A stretch of DNA of 64,000 bases from Litchfieldella anticariensis FP35 = DSM 16096 (GTDB lineage: Bacteria > Pseudomonadota > Gammaproteobacteria > Pseudomonadales > Halomonadaceae): NCBI RefSeq assembly GCF_000409775.1, contig NZ_KE332391.1, positions 359,766 through 423,765 of the forward strand. Direction: 5' to 3'. The first letter of the stretch is position 1, and each line of letters opens with the position of its first letter. The notes beneath the pieces are model-generated. The model saw only the letters and a program-made list of their open reading frames with translations. It searched no databases and was not told the origin of the DNA. Shown here one piece after another: positions 11,334-20,509 of this stretch. The position numbers and the translations under genes are program-made.

Positions 11334-12401
11334 ATGGACACCCTTACCCAGGCGGCTCTCGGAGCCGCCATCGGCGGTACCGTTCTCGGCCGCCGCCTGG
11401 GTCGCAAGGCCGTGCTGCTCGGGGCGGTGCTGGGCACCCTGCCCGATCTCGATGTAGTCATCGATTATGGCGATGCCGTCTCTAACTACACCCAGCACCG
11501 CGGTTTCAGCCATTCGCTGTTTCTGCTCGCTGGGCTCTCCACTCTGCTTGCCGGGCTTTGTACACGTCTGTCCCCCGCACGTGATATTTCCTTCCGCCAC
11601 TGGTGGCTGTTCTTCGGACTATGTCTCATGACGCATCCGTTGCTGGACACCCTGACCACCTACGGCACGCAGATCTGGTGGCCGTCGGGTGCTAGCCCCA
11701 GTGCCTGGCCGATAGTGTTCATCATCGACCCGCTGTATTCCCTGCCACTGTTGGTCGCGACGGTGGTGGCTCTGATCATCGGACATGGCCGGCGTGCATC
11801 GGCCTGGGGACTGGCGCTCTCTTGTGCTTACCTGCTTTTCTCCATGGGCGCCAAAGAGGTGGTCGAGACACGCATTGCTCCGGTTCTGGCGGCCCACGAA
11901 CTGGAAGATGCGCCACGCCTGATGCAACCAACCCCCTTCAATGTCCTGTTATGGCGAGTGACCGTCATCGATGGGAATGCGCATCATGAGTCACTGGTCG
12001 GTGTCTTCGATGGCGACCATCGGCCACTGCTGGAAACCTATACCCGTGGAGCCGAACTCGAAGACGTCGTCTCGACGTTATCCAAGGGGAAACGTCTCGA
12101 GTGGTTTGCCAGCCCGTTTCTGCGCTACGACATACGGGATATCGGCGATGCTCGAGTGCTGGTTGCGACTGATTTACGCCTAGGCTTCCCAGGCTTTTAT
12201 CCGTTCAGTTTCGTCCTGGCAGAGGCTGGGCCCAACAATGAATGGCTGCCCACCGTTACCTACCAGCTCGATACCTCTCGCTCCGACAATGGCGTAGCGT
12301 TGTCCCGCCTCTTCCAACGAATCCTCGATCCCGAGCCACCACTATGTACCAGCGACTTCGTCGACCGCCGCTGGGTCCGCTCACTCCCGGAGGTATGCTG
12401 A
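11334..12401 (+). CDS. DUF457 (YdjM-like) membrane-bound metal-dependent hydrolase
   Basis: A 355-aa polytopic membrane protein of the YdjM/YbcI group. The signature is at the N-terminus: MDTLTQAALGAAIGG, then LGTLPDLDVV and the metal-binding-like QHRGFSHSLF (about residues 57-66), with another His in CLMTHPLLDTLTTYG. Four or five hydrophobic helices fill the first half; the second half is soluble and rich in beta-strand sequence. Some family members are LexA-regulated, but I saw no LexA box. The family name rests on similarity to phospholipase C-like folds; substrate unknown. It is probably cotranscribed with tag and ends before a strong bidirectional terminator. Confidence 0.82.
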   Translation: MDTLTQAALGAAIGGTVLGRRLGRKAVLLGAVLGTLPDLDVVIDYGDAVSNYTQHRGFSHSLFLLAGLSTLLAGLCTRLSPARDISFRHWWLFFGLCLMTHPLLDTLTTYGTQIWWPSGASPSAWPIVFIIDPLYSLPLLVATVVALIIGHGRRASAWGLALSCAYLLFSMGAKEVVETRIAPVLAAHELEDAPRLMQPTPFNVLLWRVTVIDGNAHHESLVGVFDGDHRPLLETYTRGAELEDVVSTLSKGKRLEWFASPFLRYDIRDIGDARVLVATDLRLGFPGFYPFSFVLAEAGPNNEWLPTVTYQLDTSRSDNGVALSRLFQRILDPEPPLCTSDFVDRRWVRSLPEVC

Positions 12402-12415
12402 CCTCACTCACGACA

Positions 12416-12440
12416 ACGGGCAGCCATGTCGGCTGCCCGT
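12416..12440. terminator. Bidirectional terminator between the DUF457 gene and azoR
   Basis: A perfect 10-bp stem, ACGGGCAGCC with GGCTGCCCGT, around a 5-nt loop lies between two convergent genes. A weak pyrimidine run (CTCTT) follows on the plus strand, and AAG-type sequence rather than a T-run precedes it for the minus strand. Confidence 0.7.
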
Positions 12441-12474
12441 CTCTTGCCCACATAACGCTTGCTTGGACGATACA

Positions 12475-13095
12475 TCAGACCCGGTCGATCACCGCATCGA
12501 TGGCTTGTCCGGCCTCGCTCAGGGCCTGCTCGCGATGCTCGTCACCCATCGCCAGCCCCTCGGCGAACACCGCTTCGACGTCGCCAATACCGATCAAGCC
12601 CAGCATTGTCTTGATATGCGGGGTCTGGGAGTCCATTTCAGTGCCGGCATATTGACCGCCGCGGGCCGCCAGGATCACGGCGCGCTTGCCCTCGACCAGT
12701 CCCTGGGGCCCATTTGCGGTATATCGGAACGTCTTGCCGGCGCGCAGAATGCGGTCGAACCAGGCCTTGAGCTGGGAAGGGATCCCCAGATTGTAGAGCG
12801 GCACCGCCAACACCAGCACATCATGCGCCAGCAGCTCCTCGATCAGGGCATCCGAACGCGCCGCCAGTTCACGTTGCTCGGGAGTGCGCTCCTCGGTAGC
12901 CACCTGCCAGCTGCTGAGTTCGGCCAGCCCCAGGTGGGGCAGTTCTTCGGCTACCAAGTCTCGTTCGGTGACCTGAACGTCACCACGCTTGGCGGCCGAG
13001 GCCTTGAAGTGCTCGGCCAAGGCACGAGACTGCCCCTGATTGCCGAGAATGGACGAGGTGACGACAAGTACCTTCTTGGTGTTGGAAACGATCAT
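12475..13095 (-). CDS. azoR: FMN-dependent NADH-azoreductase
   Basis: A flavodoxin-fold FMN enzyme of 206 aa that reduces azo compounds and quinones with NADH. The FMN phosphate loop SSILGNQGQSRALAEHF is at residues 14-30, the flavin ring contact VPLYNLGIPSQLKAWFDRI at about 97-115 and the later AARGGQYAGTEMDSQTPHI segment is typical of AzoR. Length and motifs agree with the family. The start has AAGGAGAGC upstream. Physiologically it is probably a quinone reductase. Confidence 0.94.
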   Translation of the reverse strand: MIVSNTKKVLVVTSSILGNQGQSRALAEHFKASAAKRGDVQVTERDLVAEELPHLGLAELSSWQVATEERTPEQRELAARSDALIEELLAHDVLVLAVPLYNLGIPSQLKAWFDRILRAGKTFRYTANGPQGLVEGKRAVILAARGGQYAGTEMDSQTPHIKTMLGLIGIGDVEAVFAEGLAMGDEHREQALSEAGQAIDAVIDRV

Positions 13096-13207
13096 GATGC
13101 TCTCCTTGGAGAAACGGGTTAATCACCATGACCGTCATCTTAGATGCATTTTTTGAAACAAAAAGCGCAAAAAACCACGCCAATCATTCGATAAAAACGA
13201 ATTTTAG

Positions 13208-13351
13208 TGAAGCGCTGCAGACGCGTCGCGAGCGAACACAGGTCGTGTTTGGCCGGAACGCAGGAACCGGAGCATACATAGCAGTACGTGAGGCTTCCGA
13301 GTACCGCCCGCGCATGAGATGTGAAGCGCAGCAGCGAATGCAATGCTTCAC
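13208..13351. repeat. 144-bp MITE-like element, complete copy
   Basis: The ends are inverted repeats: GTGAAGCGCTGCA at the left and the complement of TGCAATGCTTCAC at the right (11 of 13 matching). The interior shares CGCAGGAACCGGAGC and GTGAGG-TTCCG blocks with the element at 60994-61134, so both belong to one family. There is no coding capacity. The right end overlaps the stop codon of the MliC-type lipoprotein gene. This element makes up most of the gap between that gene and azoR. Confidence 0.75.
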
Positions 13352-14142
13352 GGCGCGATTCCCTGCCCACACCCCTGATACCTTTGCTCATCGATATCCA
13401 ACGTCACCCGCACCGGATAGGGAGCACCGCTCATGCTGTCGAAACAAGCTCGTGCCTCGAGTGAAAGCCGGAACGGTTGATCGGCACGCCCACTCTCCAG
13501 CACGACGCGACCTTGCTGGTTGTCCATCGCGACGACCCGATAAGGTAGTGTCAGTTCGCGATTGCCGTAATCCAGCAGCAAGGTAAGAACCGGCGCATCA
13601 TGAGCCAGGTTGACCACCCAACCCGGTTCGTTGCCACGACCGTGGAACATGACCCCAGGGCGGTCCTCACGAGTGAGCGCTTGACGAGTCATGTCCTTCT
13701 GACAATCCAAGCGGCCATTTTCACTCTCCACCTGCGCTTCATCTCCCTTGTTCCAGAAGCTCAGGTCATCTTTCACGTAACGCGCGCCACTGGCCACCAC
13801 CGCTGATTCGAGCTGATAAGCACCATGTGTCGACCACAGTCGCAATTCGCCGTCATGGCTCGAAATCAGATCCTGTGCCGGCGTACAACGCCAGGATACG
13901 AGCTGTTCGGCACCTCCAGTAAAGAATACCGATGGCATGAGAGGGGCTATCTCCTTGACGACGTCCTGCTCATCGCCACGTTCCTCCTTTGACGGTAACT
14001 GGGCGGATGGTCGCTCCCTCACTTCAGGACCAGCCCCATTGCCAGTGGATGGGGAAGGAGAGGAGGCACAACCAGCCAGAATCAGGCCAGCACCCAGCAG
14101 CGCAGGTAGGAAGCGAGAAACAGAGACAACGGATGACGACAT
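13348..14142 (-). CDS. Lipoprotein with MliC-like and COG3650-like domains
   Basis: A 264-aa envelope lipoprotein; signal peptide with lipobox LILAGC. Residues about 75-150 resemble MliC, the membrane-bound inhibitor of C-type lysozyme (VSWRCTPAQ, then SGARYVKDDLSFWNKGDEAQ and a final Cys). The remainder starts with FHGRGNEPGW, the hallmark of the uncharacterised COG3650 lipoproteins, and has a C-terminal Cys pair. A role in lysozyme resistance is plausible for the first part only. AAGGAGCC precedes the start at 14142. The TGA stop is formed by the end of a repeated element, so the native C-terminus may have been altered. Confidence 0.8.
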   Translation of the reverse strand: MSSSVVSVSRFLPALLGAGLILAGCASSPSPSTGNGAGPEVRERPSAQLPSKEERGDEQDVVKEIAPLMPSVFFTGGAEQLVSWRCTPAQDLISSHDGELRLWSTHGAYQLESAVVASGARYVKDDLSFWNKGDEAQVESENGRLDCQKDMTRQALTREDRPGVMFHGRGNEPGWVVNLAHDAPVLTLLLDYGNRELTLPYRVVAMDNQQGRVVLESGRADQPFRLSLEARACFDSMSGAPYPVRVTLDIDEQRYQGCGQGIAP

Positions 14143-14191
14143 TTTGGCTCCTTGGCAATCGATGAGCGTTCCCTTGAGTAGCCCAAAGCAT

Positions 14192-14226
14192 AACAGGCGC
14201 CGGGGTATTTGACCCCGGTGCCTGTT
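14192..14226 (-). terminator. Strong hairpin downstream of metE
   Basis: AACAGGCGCCGGGGT and ACCCCGGTGCCTGTT form a 15-bp stem with one G-T type mismatch around the loop ATTTG, 29 bp after the metE stop. It lacks a clean T-run on the minus strand. Confidence 0.65.
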
Positions 14227-14255
14227 CTGGCGTGTATTTCACGCTTGTCGTCTTG

Positions 14256-16541
14256 TCATCCCAAACGGCGGCGCAGTTCCTGTGCCGCTTCCACCATATT
14301 GACCAAGGCCGGCTCGACTTCTGCCCAGCCACGAGTCTTGAGGCCACAGTCGGGGTTTACCCACAGTCTCTCGGCGGAAATCCTATCCAACGCTTTCTCC
14401 AACAGTTGCACCATCCAACTGACCTCGGGAATGTTCGGCGAGTGGATATCGTAGACACCGGGCCCGATCTCGTTGGGATAGGCGAAATTCTGGAAGGCGT
14501 CGAGCAGTTCCATGTCCGAGCGTGACGTCTCAATGGTAATTACATCGGCATCCAGCGCCGCGATCGACGCGATGATATCGTTGAACTCCGAATAGCACAT
14601 ATGGGTGTGGATCTGGGTCTCGTCGCGAACCACCGCGGCCGACAGCTTGAAGCACTCCACTGCCCAATCGAGGTAGCCTTGCCACTCAGCCTGACGCAGC
14701 GGCAAGCCTTCGCGTAGCGCCGGTTCGTCGATCTGGATCGCCTGGATTCCTGCAGTTTCCAAATCGGCGACTTCGTCGCGCAATGCCAGAGCAATCTGGC
14801 GACAGGTCTTCTCGCGCGGCTGGTCGTCGCGCACGAACGACCACTGCAGTATCGTCACGGGGCCAGTCAACATGCCTTTCATAGGCTTGTCGGTGAGCGA
14901 CTGGGCATATTCGCTCCAGCGCACGGTCATGGCGGCAGGGCGGCTGACATCACCGAAGATCACCGGTGGCTTCACACAGCGCGACCCGTAGCTCTGAACC
15001 CAGCCAAAGCGGGTGAAGGCGAAGCCATCGAGTAATTCACCAAAGTATTCGACCATATCGTTACGCTCTGGCTCGCCATGCACCAGCATATCCAGGCCCA
15101 GCGCTTCCTGATGCTTCACCGCGTAGGCGATCTCATCCCGCATCCGCGACTCGTAGTCCTCATGACTCAGTTCACCGGCCTTGAAGGCGCGACGCGCCAC
15201 GCGAATCTCTGTCGTCTGGGGGAAGGATCCGATGGTAGTAGTGGGAAATAGCGGCAGGTCCAGCTTGCGACGCTGTGCAACTGCGCGTTCCGCATAGGGA
15301 CTGTCGCGTTCGGCATCGGTCGCCGCCAAGGCGGCCAGACGCTCACTCACTGCAGACTTATGAATGCGCGAGGAATGCCGACGAGTGGCCAAGACCCGTG
15401 TTGCCACCTCGAGCCGTGCCTGATCATCTGGAGTGGCACGACCATCGAGCAGTCGCGCGAGCGTCACCACTTCGTCGAGCTTCTGACGAGCAAAGGCCAA
15501 CCAGCTCTTGAGCTCGGCATCCAGATCGGTTTCCCGGTCAAGATCCACCGGCACATGCAGCAACGAACAACTCGGAGCCAGCCACAACCGCTCACCGAGG
15601 CGGGCATGGGCAGAGGCCAGCGACTCGCGCAGCCGGACCAAGTCAGCACGCCAGATGTTGCGGCCATCGATGATGCCCACCGACAACACCTTGTAGGCCG
15701 GTAGCCGGTCGAGCACCGTTCCCAGTTGCTGCGGAGCACGCACCGCATCGATATGCAGGCCGTCCACCGGCAGGCTCGTTGCCAGTTGCAGGTTATCGCC
15801 AAGCGCCCCGAAGTAAGTGGCCAGCAGCAGCTTGACCGGCACCGACTGCAGCTTGTGATAGGCAGCTTCATACGCCTGCTGCCAGGCAGGTGGCAGATCC
15901 TGGACCAGGGCCGGTTCATCGAGCTGGACCCACTCCACACCTTGCTCGGCCAGCCGGGTAAGAATCTCTCCATATACCGGCAACACGGTATCGAGCAACT
16001 CGAGCCGATCGAACGCTTCTCCCTTTTCCTTGCCCAACCACAGCCAGGTCAGCGGACCAGTCAACGTTACCTTGACGGCGTGACCTGCGGCCTTGGCTTC
16101 TTCGACCTCATCGAACAGCCGCTGGGACGCCAGCCGAAACGTCTGGCCGGCATGCAATTCGGGGACCAGGTAGTGATAGTTGGTATCGAAATACTTGGTC
16201 ATCTCACAGGCAGCCGCCGGGCTACCAGTGGGAGCTCGACCACGTGCCATACGGAAGCTGGTATCGAGATCCACATCACCGGCCACAGCACCAAAACGAG
16301 CAGGGACGGCACCCAGCAACACGGAAACGTTGAGTACCTGATCGTAGAAGGCGAAGTCCCCTACCGTGACCAAATCGAGACCCGCCTCGCGCTGCGCCTG
16401 CCAATGGCATGCGCGCAATTCCCTGCCCACGTCCTCCAGTTCGCTCTGGTCGATTTCACCTTTCCAATAGGCCTCGGTGGCCTTCTTCAGTTCGCGATCC
16501 GCGCCGATACGCGGATAGCCGAGAGTATGTGCCAGCGTCAT
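14256..16541 (-). CDS. metE: Cobalamin-independent methionine synthase MetE
   Basis: Transfers the methyl group from 5-methyltetrahydropteroyl-triglutamate to homocysteine, the last step of methionine synthesis, without B12. The 761-aa protein is a normal length. It begins [13 protein letters not shown] like other MetE, and the C-terminal catalytic domain has the zinc ligands: His and Cys in [10 protein letters not shown] (about residue 645) and Cys in [12 protein letters not shown] (about 728). I chose 16541 because AAGGGG lies six bases upstream and the product then starts like the family; the frame is open to an ATG at 16616 without a ribosome site. It is divergent from metR, its expected activator. 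No cobalamin riboswitch was seen in the leader. Confidence 0.96.
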   Translation of the reverse strand: MTLAHTLGYPRIGADRELKKATEAYWKGEIDQSELEDVGRELRACHWQAQREAGLDLVTVGDFAFYDQVLNVSVLLGAVPARFGAVAGDVDLDTSFRMARGRAPTGSPAAACEMTKYFDTNYHYLVPELHAGQTFRLASQRLFDEVEEAKAAGHAVKVTLTGPLTWLWLGKEKGEAFDRLELLDTVLPVYGEILTRLAEQGVEWVQLDEPALVQDLPPAWQQAYEAAYHKLQSVPVKLLLATYFGALGDNLQLATSLPVDGLHIDAVRAPQQLGTVLDRLPAYKVLSVGIIDGRNIWRADLVRLRESLASAHARLGERLWLAPSCSLLHVPVDLDRETDLDAELKSWLAFARQKLDEVVTLARLLDGRATPDDQARLEVATRVLATRRHSSRIHKSAVSERLAALAATDAERDSPYAERAVAQRRKLDLPLFPTTTIGSFPQTTEIRVARRAFKAGELSHEDYESRMRDEIAYAVKHQEALGLDMLVHGEPERNDMVEYFGELLDGFAFTRFGWVQSYGSRCVKPPVIFGDVSRPAAMTVRWSEYAQSLTDKPMKGMLTGPVTILQWSFVRDDQPREKTCRQIALALRDEVADLETAGIQAIQIDEPALREGLPLRQAEWQGYLDWAVECFKLSAAVVRDETQIHTHMCYSEFNDIIASIAALDADVITIETSRSDMELLDAFQNFAYPNEIGPGVYDIHSPNIPEVSWMVQLLEKALDRISAERLWVNPDCGLKTRGWAEVEPALVNMVEAAQELRRRLG

Positions 16542-16653
16542 GATGCGCCCCTTGTCGTCATTAGCCGTTAGACTTGGCGAGTCGTCGCCATCGTTGGGGG
16601 CAGTCTCGCTGGCCATGACAAGTGAATCAAACTAAATTATCTAATCATCAACA

Positions 16654-16666
16654 TGAAAAGTGTTCA
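16654..16666. promoter_or_regulatory. MetR-binding box
   Basis: TGAAAAGTGTTCA fits the MetR consensus TGAA-N5-TTCA and lies in the metE-metR divergent spacer, seven bases before the metR start. In enteric bacteria MetR with homocysteine activates metE and represses its own gene from such sites; this placement would suit autorepression of metR and action on metE. Confidence 0.7.
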
Positions 16667-16672
16667 TTCATC

Positions 16673-17587
16673 ATGCTCGAGCTTCGTCATCTACGCACCT
16701 TGATCGCCTTGCGTGACGCCGGTTCACTAGTCGAGGCCGCTGAACGAGTCCATCTCACTCAGTCGGCGCTGTCGCATCAAATCAAGGATCTGGAGGAACG
16801 TCTGGGGAACCCACTGTTTCTGCGCAAGACGCGTCCGGTGGAATTCACCCGTGCCGGTCAGCGTCTACTGGCCTTGGCCGAACAGATATTGCCCCAGGTA
16901 CGCATGGCCGAGCGTGATCTAGCCCGCCTGGCCGGCAACGAGCAAGGCCGGCTGCACATGGCCATCGAGTGCCATAGCTGCTTCCAGTGGCTGATGCCGA
17001 CCATCGACCACTTCCGCAATCATTGGCCTGAGGTAGAGGTCGACATCCCCAGCGGTCATAACTTCGATCCGTTGCCATCGCTGGCTCGCGAACAGCTCGA
17101 CTTGGTGATCACCGCCGACCCTCAGCCGCTAGCCGGCGTTCACTATGAACCGTTGTTCCGTTATGAGGGACTGCTTGCCGTCGCCAAGCAGCATCGCCTG
17201 GCCAGCCAGGCCTGGGTGACTCCGGAAGATCTTGCCGAAGAAACCCTGATCACCTATCCGGTGGAACACTCTCGCCTGGATGTCTTCACCCAGTTTCTCG
17301 ATCCTGTCGGTGTCACTCCCAAGGAGGTTCGTACCGCGGAATTGACCATCATGATGATGCAGCTCGTCGCCAGTGGCCGTGGTGTCTGCGCCCTTCCCAA
17401 TTGGGCGCTGACCGAGTACCTGGAGAGAGATTACGTGCGTGGCGTGACGTTAGGAGAAGACGGCATGTGGAGCACGTTGTTTGCCGCAATCCGCGAGGAC
17501 AGCCGCGAGTTACCGTGGATGGAGGATTTTCTGCGCACCGCCCGTGAAACGTCATTTGCGGTGCTGGAAGGGATCAGACCAGCCTGA
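16673..17587 (+). CDS. metR: LysR-family regulator MetR
   Basis: A 304-aa LysR-type regulator. The protein starts MLELRHLRTLIALRDAGSLV, with the winged helix-turn-helix in the first 60 residues (ERVHLTQSALSHQIKDLEERLG) and a substrate-binding domain after residue 90. The combination of the N-terminal signature, the divergent metE and the MetR box between them identifies MetR. The effector in E. coli is homocysteine. The start at 16673 was preferred to an upstream ATG at 16622, which would add 17 residues including the operator region. Confidence 0.93.
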   Translation: MLELRHLRTLIALRDAGSLVEAAERVHLTQSALSHQIKDLEERLGNPLFLRKTRPVEFTRAGQRLLALAEQILPQVRMAERDLARLAGNEQGRLHMAIECHSCFQWLMPTIDHFRNHWPEVEVDIPSGHNFDPLPSLAREQLDLVITADPQPLAGVHYEPLFRYEGLLAVAKQHRLASQAWVTPEDLAEETLITYPVEHSRLDVFTQFLDPVGVTPKEVRTAELTIMMMQLVASGRGVCALPNWALTEYLERDYVRGVTLGEDGMWSTLFAAIREDSRELPWMEDFLRTARETSFAVLEGIRPA

Positions 17588-17631
17588 TCAGCACGGCTCT
17601 TCAGTCCTCACAGAGCAAGTGCAGGTAATGT

Positions 17632-19278
17632 TCAGCGAGGCTCACGAGAATGGGATCGCGGCTGTACCGGCAACAGCAATGAAAAGCGTGCACCACCCAG
17701 TTCTTCACTATCATCGACCATCACACTACCACCGTGCCAAGCCATGATCTTGTGAACGATCGACAGACCCAGACCATAGCCACCAGAGCGTCGGGTACGG
17801 CTGTTGTCGAGGCGGGCAAAGGGTTTGAAGATCTCCATGCGGTCGGCCTCCGGCACGCCCGGCCCATCATCTTCTACGTCCAGACGGATCGCTCGTGACT
17901 CGCCATGCAGGCGTATCAGCACTCGGGATTCTGCATGGCGACAGGCATTGGCCACCAGATTCTGAAGTGCTCGTTGCAAGTATCGTGGCTCGGCCACTAC
18001 CTCAACGTCGTCGCCCGGCGCGATCGACAGCTCGAGATGAGCGTGCAAAGGGGCCAAGGCATCGACCACGCGCGCCGCCACGGCACGGCAGTCGACCATC
18101 TCGGTCTCCAGTACCATGCCATGCGCTTGGTCTCCTCCCAACTTGGCGTAGGTGAGGATCTCGTCGATCAGCCCATCGAGTTCCTCGATATCGCCATCGA
18201 TACCCGTCAACTGACGACGCACAGACTCCTCGTCGGTCATGTCTTCGACCATTTGCACAGCAAAGCGAATACGAGCCACGGGAGTGCGCAGTTCATGTGA
18301 CACCGCACGGATCATCTCCTGCTGGGCACGCAACAACGATTGTACCTGGGCCGCCATGCCATTGAAGGCCATACCCAGGCGACCCAGGAAGTCGCCACTC
18401 TCGACCTTGACCCGCGTATCAAGATGGCCACCGGCGATGCGTGTGGCGGCCAGCTCAAGGCGCGCCATACGTGCTTCGACGCCACGCACGATCAAATAGA
18501 TGGTGCCGGCCAGCACCAGCAGCATGACCACCAACATCAACAACGACAACGACAACGGCATGGGTTCGAAGGACTTGATAGGCCCAACCTGTACCCACTG
18601 TGACGGCCCGCCCTCATTCACCAGTTGCAAATGCAGCGATAACGCCCAGCTCTCGGGTAACACACGGATGACCACCCCACCATTGGCGAGGTGTTCGCGC
18701 TGTCCCTCATCCAACCCCTCAGGGGGGACATCGCTGAGCTCGACGCCAAGCGCCGTTGCGCTCAGCACCTTCAGACGCTCCTCGCGCTGATCGGGATCGA
18801 CACGCTCCAACCACTGCCTGAGCCCCACAGCGAGACCACGCAACTGACGTTCGCTGAGAGTACTCAATACCGCTTCCAGCACCCGAGGCTCGCCGGGAAT
18901 CAGGTGTTGCAAGCGCCAGCCATGCTCACCCTCCGGCTGGATCAATACACGCCCGGCCTCGAGTCGAGAGCGCTGAAAATAGTTAAGCGGTAACGAGTCG
19001 CGCTCATACAAGTGCAGGCCAATGTCCAACGTTTCTGCACGCTGCGCCAGCCACTCTTCGCGTAGTGCGACCGGCTGTTCCATCACCTGGTTGGCCAACA
19101 ACACCATGGGTGCCTCGGCGAGCTGTTCTCGATAGTGCTCGCGACGCACCTGATCGATCATGGCGAAGCCGGCCAATGCCAAGCCGAAGGTCAACACCAG
19201 CGCCAACGCCAGCAACACATAGACCCGAAGAAAGGTGCTATCGGCCAGCGGGCGTGCCAAGGAGCGAGGAACTGCCAT
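17632..19278 (-). CDS. rstB: Sensor histidine kinase, RstB-like
   Basis: A 548-aa inner-membrane kinase. One N-terminal transmembrane helix (residues about 15-40), a periplasmic domain of about 200 residues, a second helix (MPLSLSLLMLVVMLLVLAGT), a HAMP linker, the H-box AVSHELRTPVARIRF with the phosphorylated His, an N-box LVANACRHAE and G-boxes DDGPGVP and GGYGLGLSI. The domain order and the PVARIRFA H-box context resemble E. coli RstB. The start overlaps the stop of the response-regulator gene by one base, so translation is coupled. The stimulus is unknown; enteric RstAB responds to acid and Mg-limitation through PhoPQ, which need not apply here. Confidence 0.85.
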   Translation of the reverse strand: MAVPRSLARPLADSTFLRVYVLLALALVLTFGLALAGFAMIDQVRREHYREQLAEAPMVLLANQVMEQPVALREEWLAQRAETLDIGLHLYERDSLPLNYFQRSRLEAGRVLIQPEGEHGWRLQHLIPGEPRVLEAVLSTLSERQLRGLAVGLRQWLERVDPDQREERLKVLSATALGVELSDVPPEGLDEGQREHLANGGVVIRVLPESWALSLHLQLVNEGGPSQWVQVGPIKSFEPMPLSLSLLMLVVMLLVLAGTIYLIVRGVEARMARLELAATRIAGGHLDTRVKVESGDFLGRLGMAFNGMAAQVQSLLRAQQEMIRAVSHELRTPVARIRFAVQMVEDMTDEESVRRQLTGIDGDIEELDGLIDEILTYAKLGGDQAHGMVLETEMVDCRAVAARVVDALAPLHAHLELSIAPGDDVEVVAEPRYLQRALQNLVANACRHAESRVLIRLHGESRAIRLDVEDDGPGVPEADRMEIFKPFARLDNSRTRRSGGYGLGLSIVHKIMAWHGGSVMVDDSEELGGARFSLLLPVQPRSHSREPR

Positions 19279-19994
19279 CAACCATCCTTGACGAACAGAT
19301 ACCCCTTGCTGCGAACCGTCTTGATACGATGGGGTTGATTGGGGTCATCGCCGATCTTGGGCCGAATGCGTGACACCCGCACATCGATGGAACGGTCCTG
19401 ACCGTCGTACTTGATCCCGCGCAGTTGCGAGAAAATCTCCTCGCGGGTCAGCACGCGGCCGGCGTGGCTGGCCAACAGCCACAACAGGTCGAACTCGGCA
19501 CTGGTCAGGTCGATACGTGCGCCCTCCAGCCAGGCTTCACGGGTCGCGCTATCGATCTCCAGGTTATGGAAGGTCAGTCGCGCTTCCCCACCGCTGGTAT
19601 CGCCTGCATCGCTACGGCGCATCAAGGCACGCATGCGAGCCAGCAGCACTCGTGGCTGCACCGGTTTCGGCACGTAGTCATCGGCCCCCATTTCCAGGCC
19701 CAGTACCTGATCCATATCATCGGTACGCGCGGTCAGCATCAGGATCGGGCCAGCATAGTCAGGCCGGGCCCGGCGGCAGATCGACAAGCCATCCTCGCCG
19801 GGCAGCATCAGATCGAGGATCACAAGATCCGGCTGCAGCTCGACGATGCGCTCGACTCCCCGCGCTCCATCGGCCTCCACCGTCACCCGGAAGCCGTTGG
19901 CCTCCAGATAGTCGCGGGTCAGGCCGGCCAGCCTCTCATCGTCCTCGATGATCAGTACATGATCCAGGTCGTTGCTGTCCAAGCTTTCATCCAT
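19278..19994 (-). CDS. rstA: OmpR-family response regulator, RstA-like
   Basis: A 238-aa DNA-binding response regulator. The receiver domain occupies residues 10-125 with the acidic pair (IEDDERL), the phospho-acceptor Asp in LVILDLMLPGEDG (about residue 57), the switch Thr in LTARTDD and the Lys in VPKPVQP. The OmpR-type winged helix follows (about 140-235: LTSAEFDLLWLLASHAGRVLTREEIFSQLRG). It is the first gene of the pair with rstB. The downstream targets are not evident. Confidence 0.88.
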   Translation of the reverse strand: MDESLDSNDLDHVLIIEDDERLAGLTRDYLEANGFRVTVEADGARGVERIVELQPDLVILDLMLPGEDGLSICRRARPDYAGPILMLTARTDDMDQVLGLEMGADDYVPKPVQPRVLLARMRALMRRSDAGDTSGGEARLTFHNLEIDSATREAWLEGARIDLTSAEFDLLWLLASHAGRVLTREEIFSQLRGIKYDGQDRSIDVRVSRIRPKIGDDPNQPHRIKTVRSKGYLFVKDG

Positions 19995-20276
19995 CCCTTT
20001 GATATCCCATCCTGGTGACCCTCAAAACCACGGGCCACGCCCATTTACGAATTCCCTGTTCCGGCCGTGACACCGACCCGACAGGACCACACCACCGGTG
20101 CCACATCCGGTTTAGTGCTTCGCTCGGCTACATTCATGTTAGTGAATGATACCCGAGGTTACCTGAAATTCCGCTAGTGAATCTCATTCTCCGCCATCGA
20201 AGTGTCATCTCCCTGTCACCGGCGTTGGTTCGGGCCTCGACGAAGAGGTTTCGAATACCCTCAGAAGAGACACAAG
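19995..20276. other. Gene-free 5' region of rstA
   Basis: No open frame with a ribosome site was found between rstA and the nrdA control sites. The stretch contains a short imperfect palindrome, CATTCATGTTAGTGAATG (20130-20147), and a GTTTAGTGCTTCG motif resembling the repeat ends seen at 1621-1672. Promoters for rstA must lie here, but I cannot place them with confidence. Confidence 0.4.
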
Positions 20277-20296
20277 ATATCCACAGCTTATCCACT
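20277..20296 (+). promoter_or_regulatory. Two tandem DnaA-box-like sites upstream of nrdA
   Basis: ATATCCACA (20277-20285) and TTATCCACT (20288-20296) each match the DnaA box TTATCCACA at eight of nine positions, are in the same orientation and start 11 bp apart, one helical turn. DnaA is known to regulate nrdAB from paired boxes in E. coli. They lie about 215-230 bp before the nrdA start. Confidence 0.55.
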
Positions 20297-20313
20297 TGAT
20301 GAAAGGCAAATGG

Positions 20314-20359
20314 CACTCTATCTTGTGTTCGTAACCAGAAGGACCACAAGATAATGTGC
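20314..20359 (+). promoter_or_regulatory. Pair of NrdR-box-like palindromes upstream of nrdA
   Basis: CACTCTATCTTGTGTT (20314-20329) and CCACAAGATAATGTGC (20344-20359) resemble the NrdR box ACACWATATATWGTGT. Their centres are 30 bp apart, close to three helical turns, as NrdR requires for cooperative binding. A further partial match, ACACAAGATATCCACA (20270-20285), overlaps the first DnaA-like site. NrdR, the ATP/dATP-sensing repressor, would then control ribonucleotide reductase supply. Confidence 0.65.
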
Positions 20360-20509
20360 TGTTAGCAAGTAGGAGCACCTCTGTCAAATGACTTCGTAGA
20401 GGCGACAACGACCCCCAGTTTCCGTCCGGTTCTGGGCAATGTCCAGAACCTTGGCCATCACCACCGGTTCGCTGCAACCATTCACCATCGTTAGGAAAAG
20501 CACGGCGCC

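Noticed and set aside
16542-16653. Cobalamin or SAM riboswitch in the metE leader
   Set aside because: The leader is short and no B12 box or SAM-type core was found; a MetR box explains regulation better.
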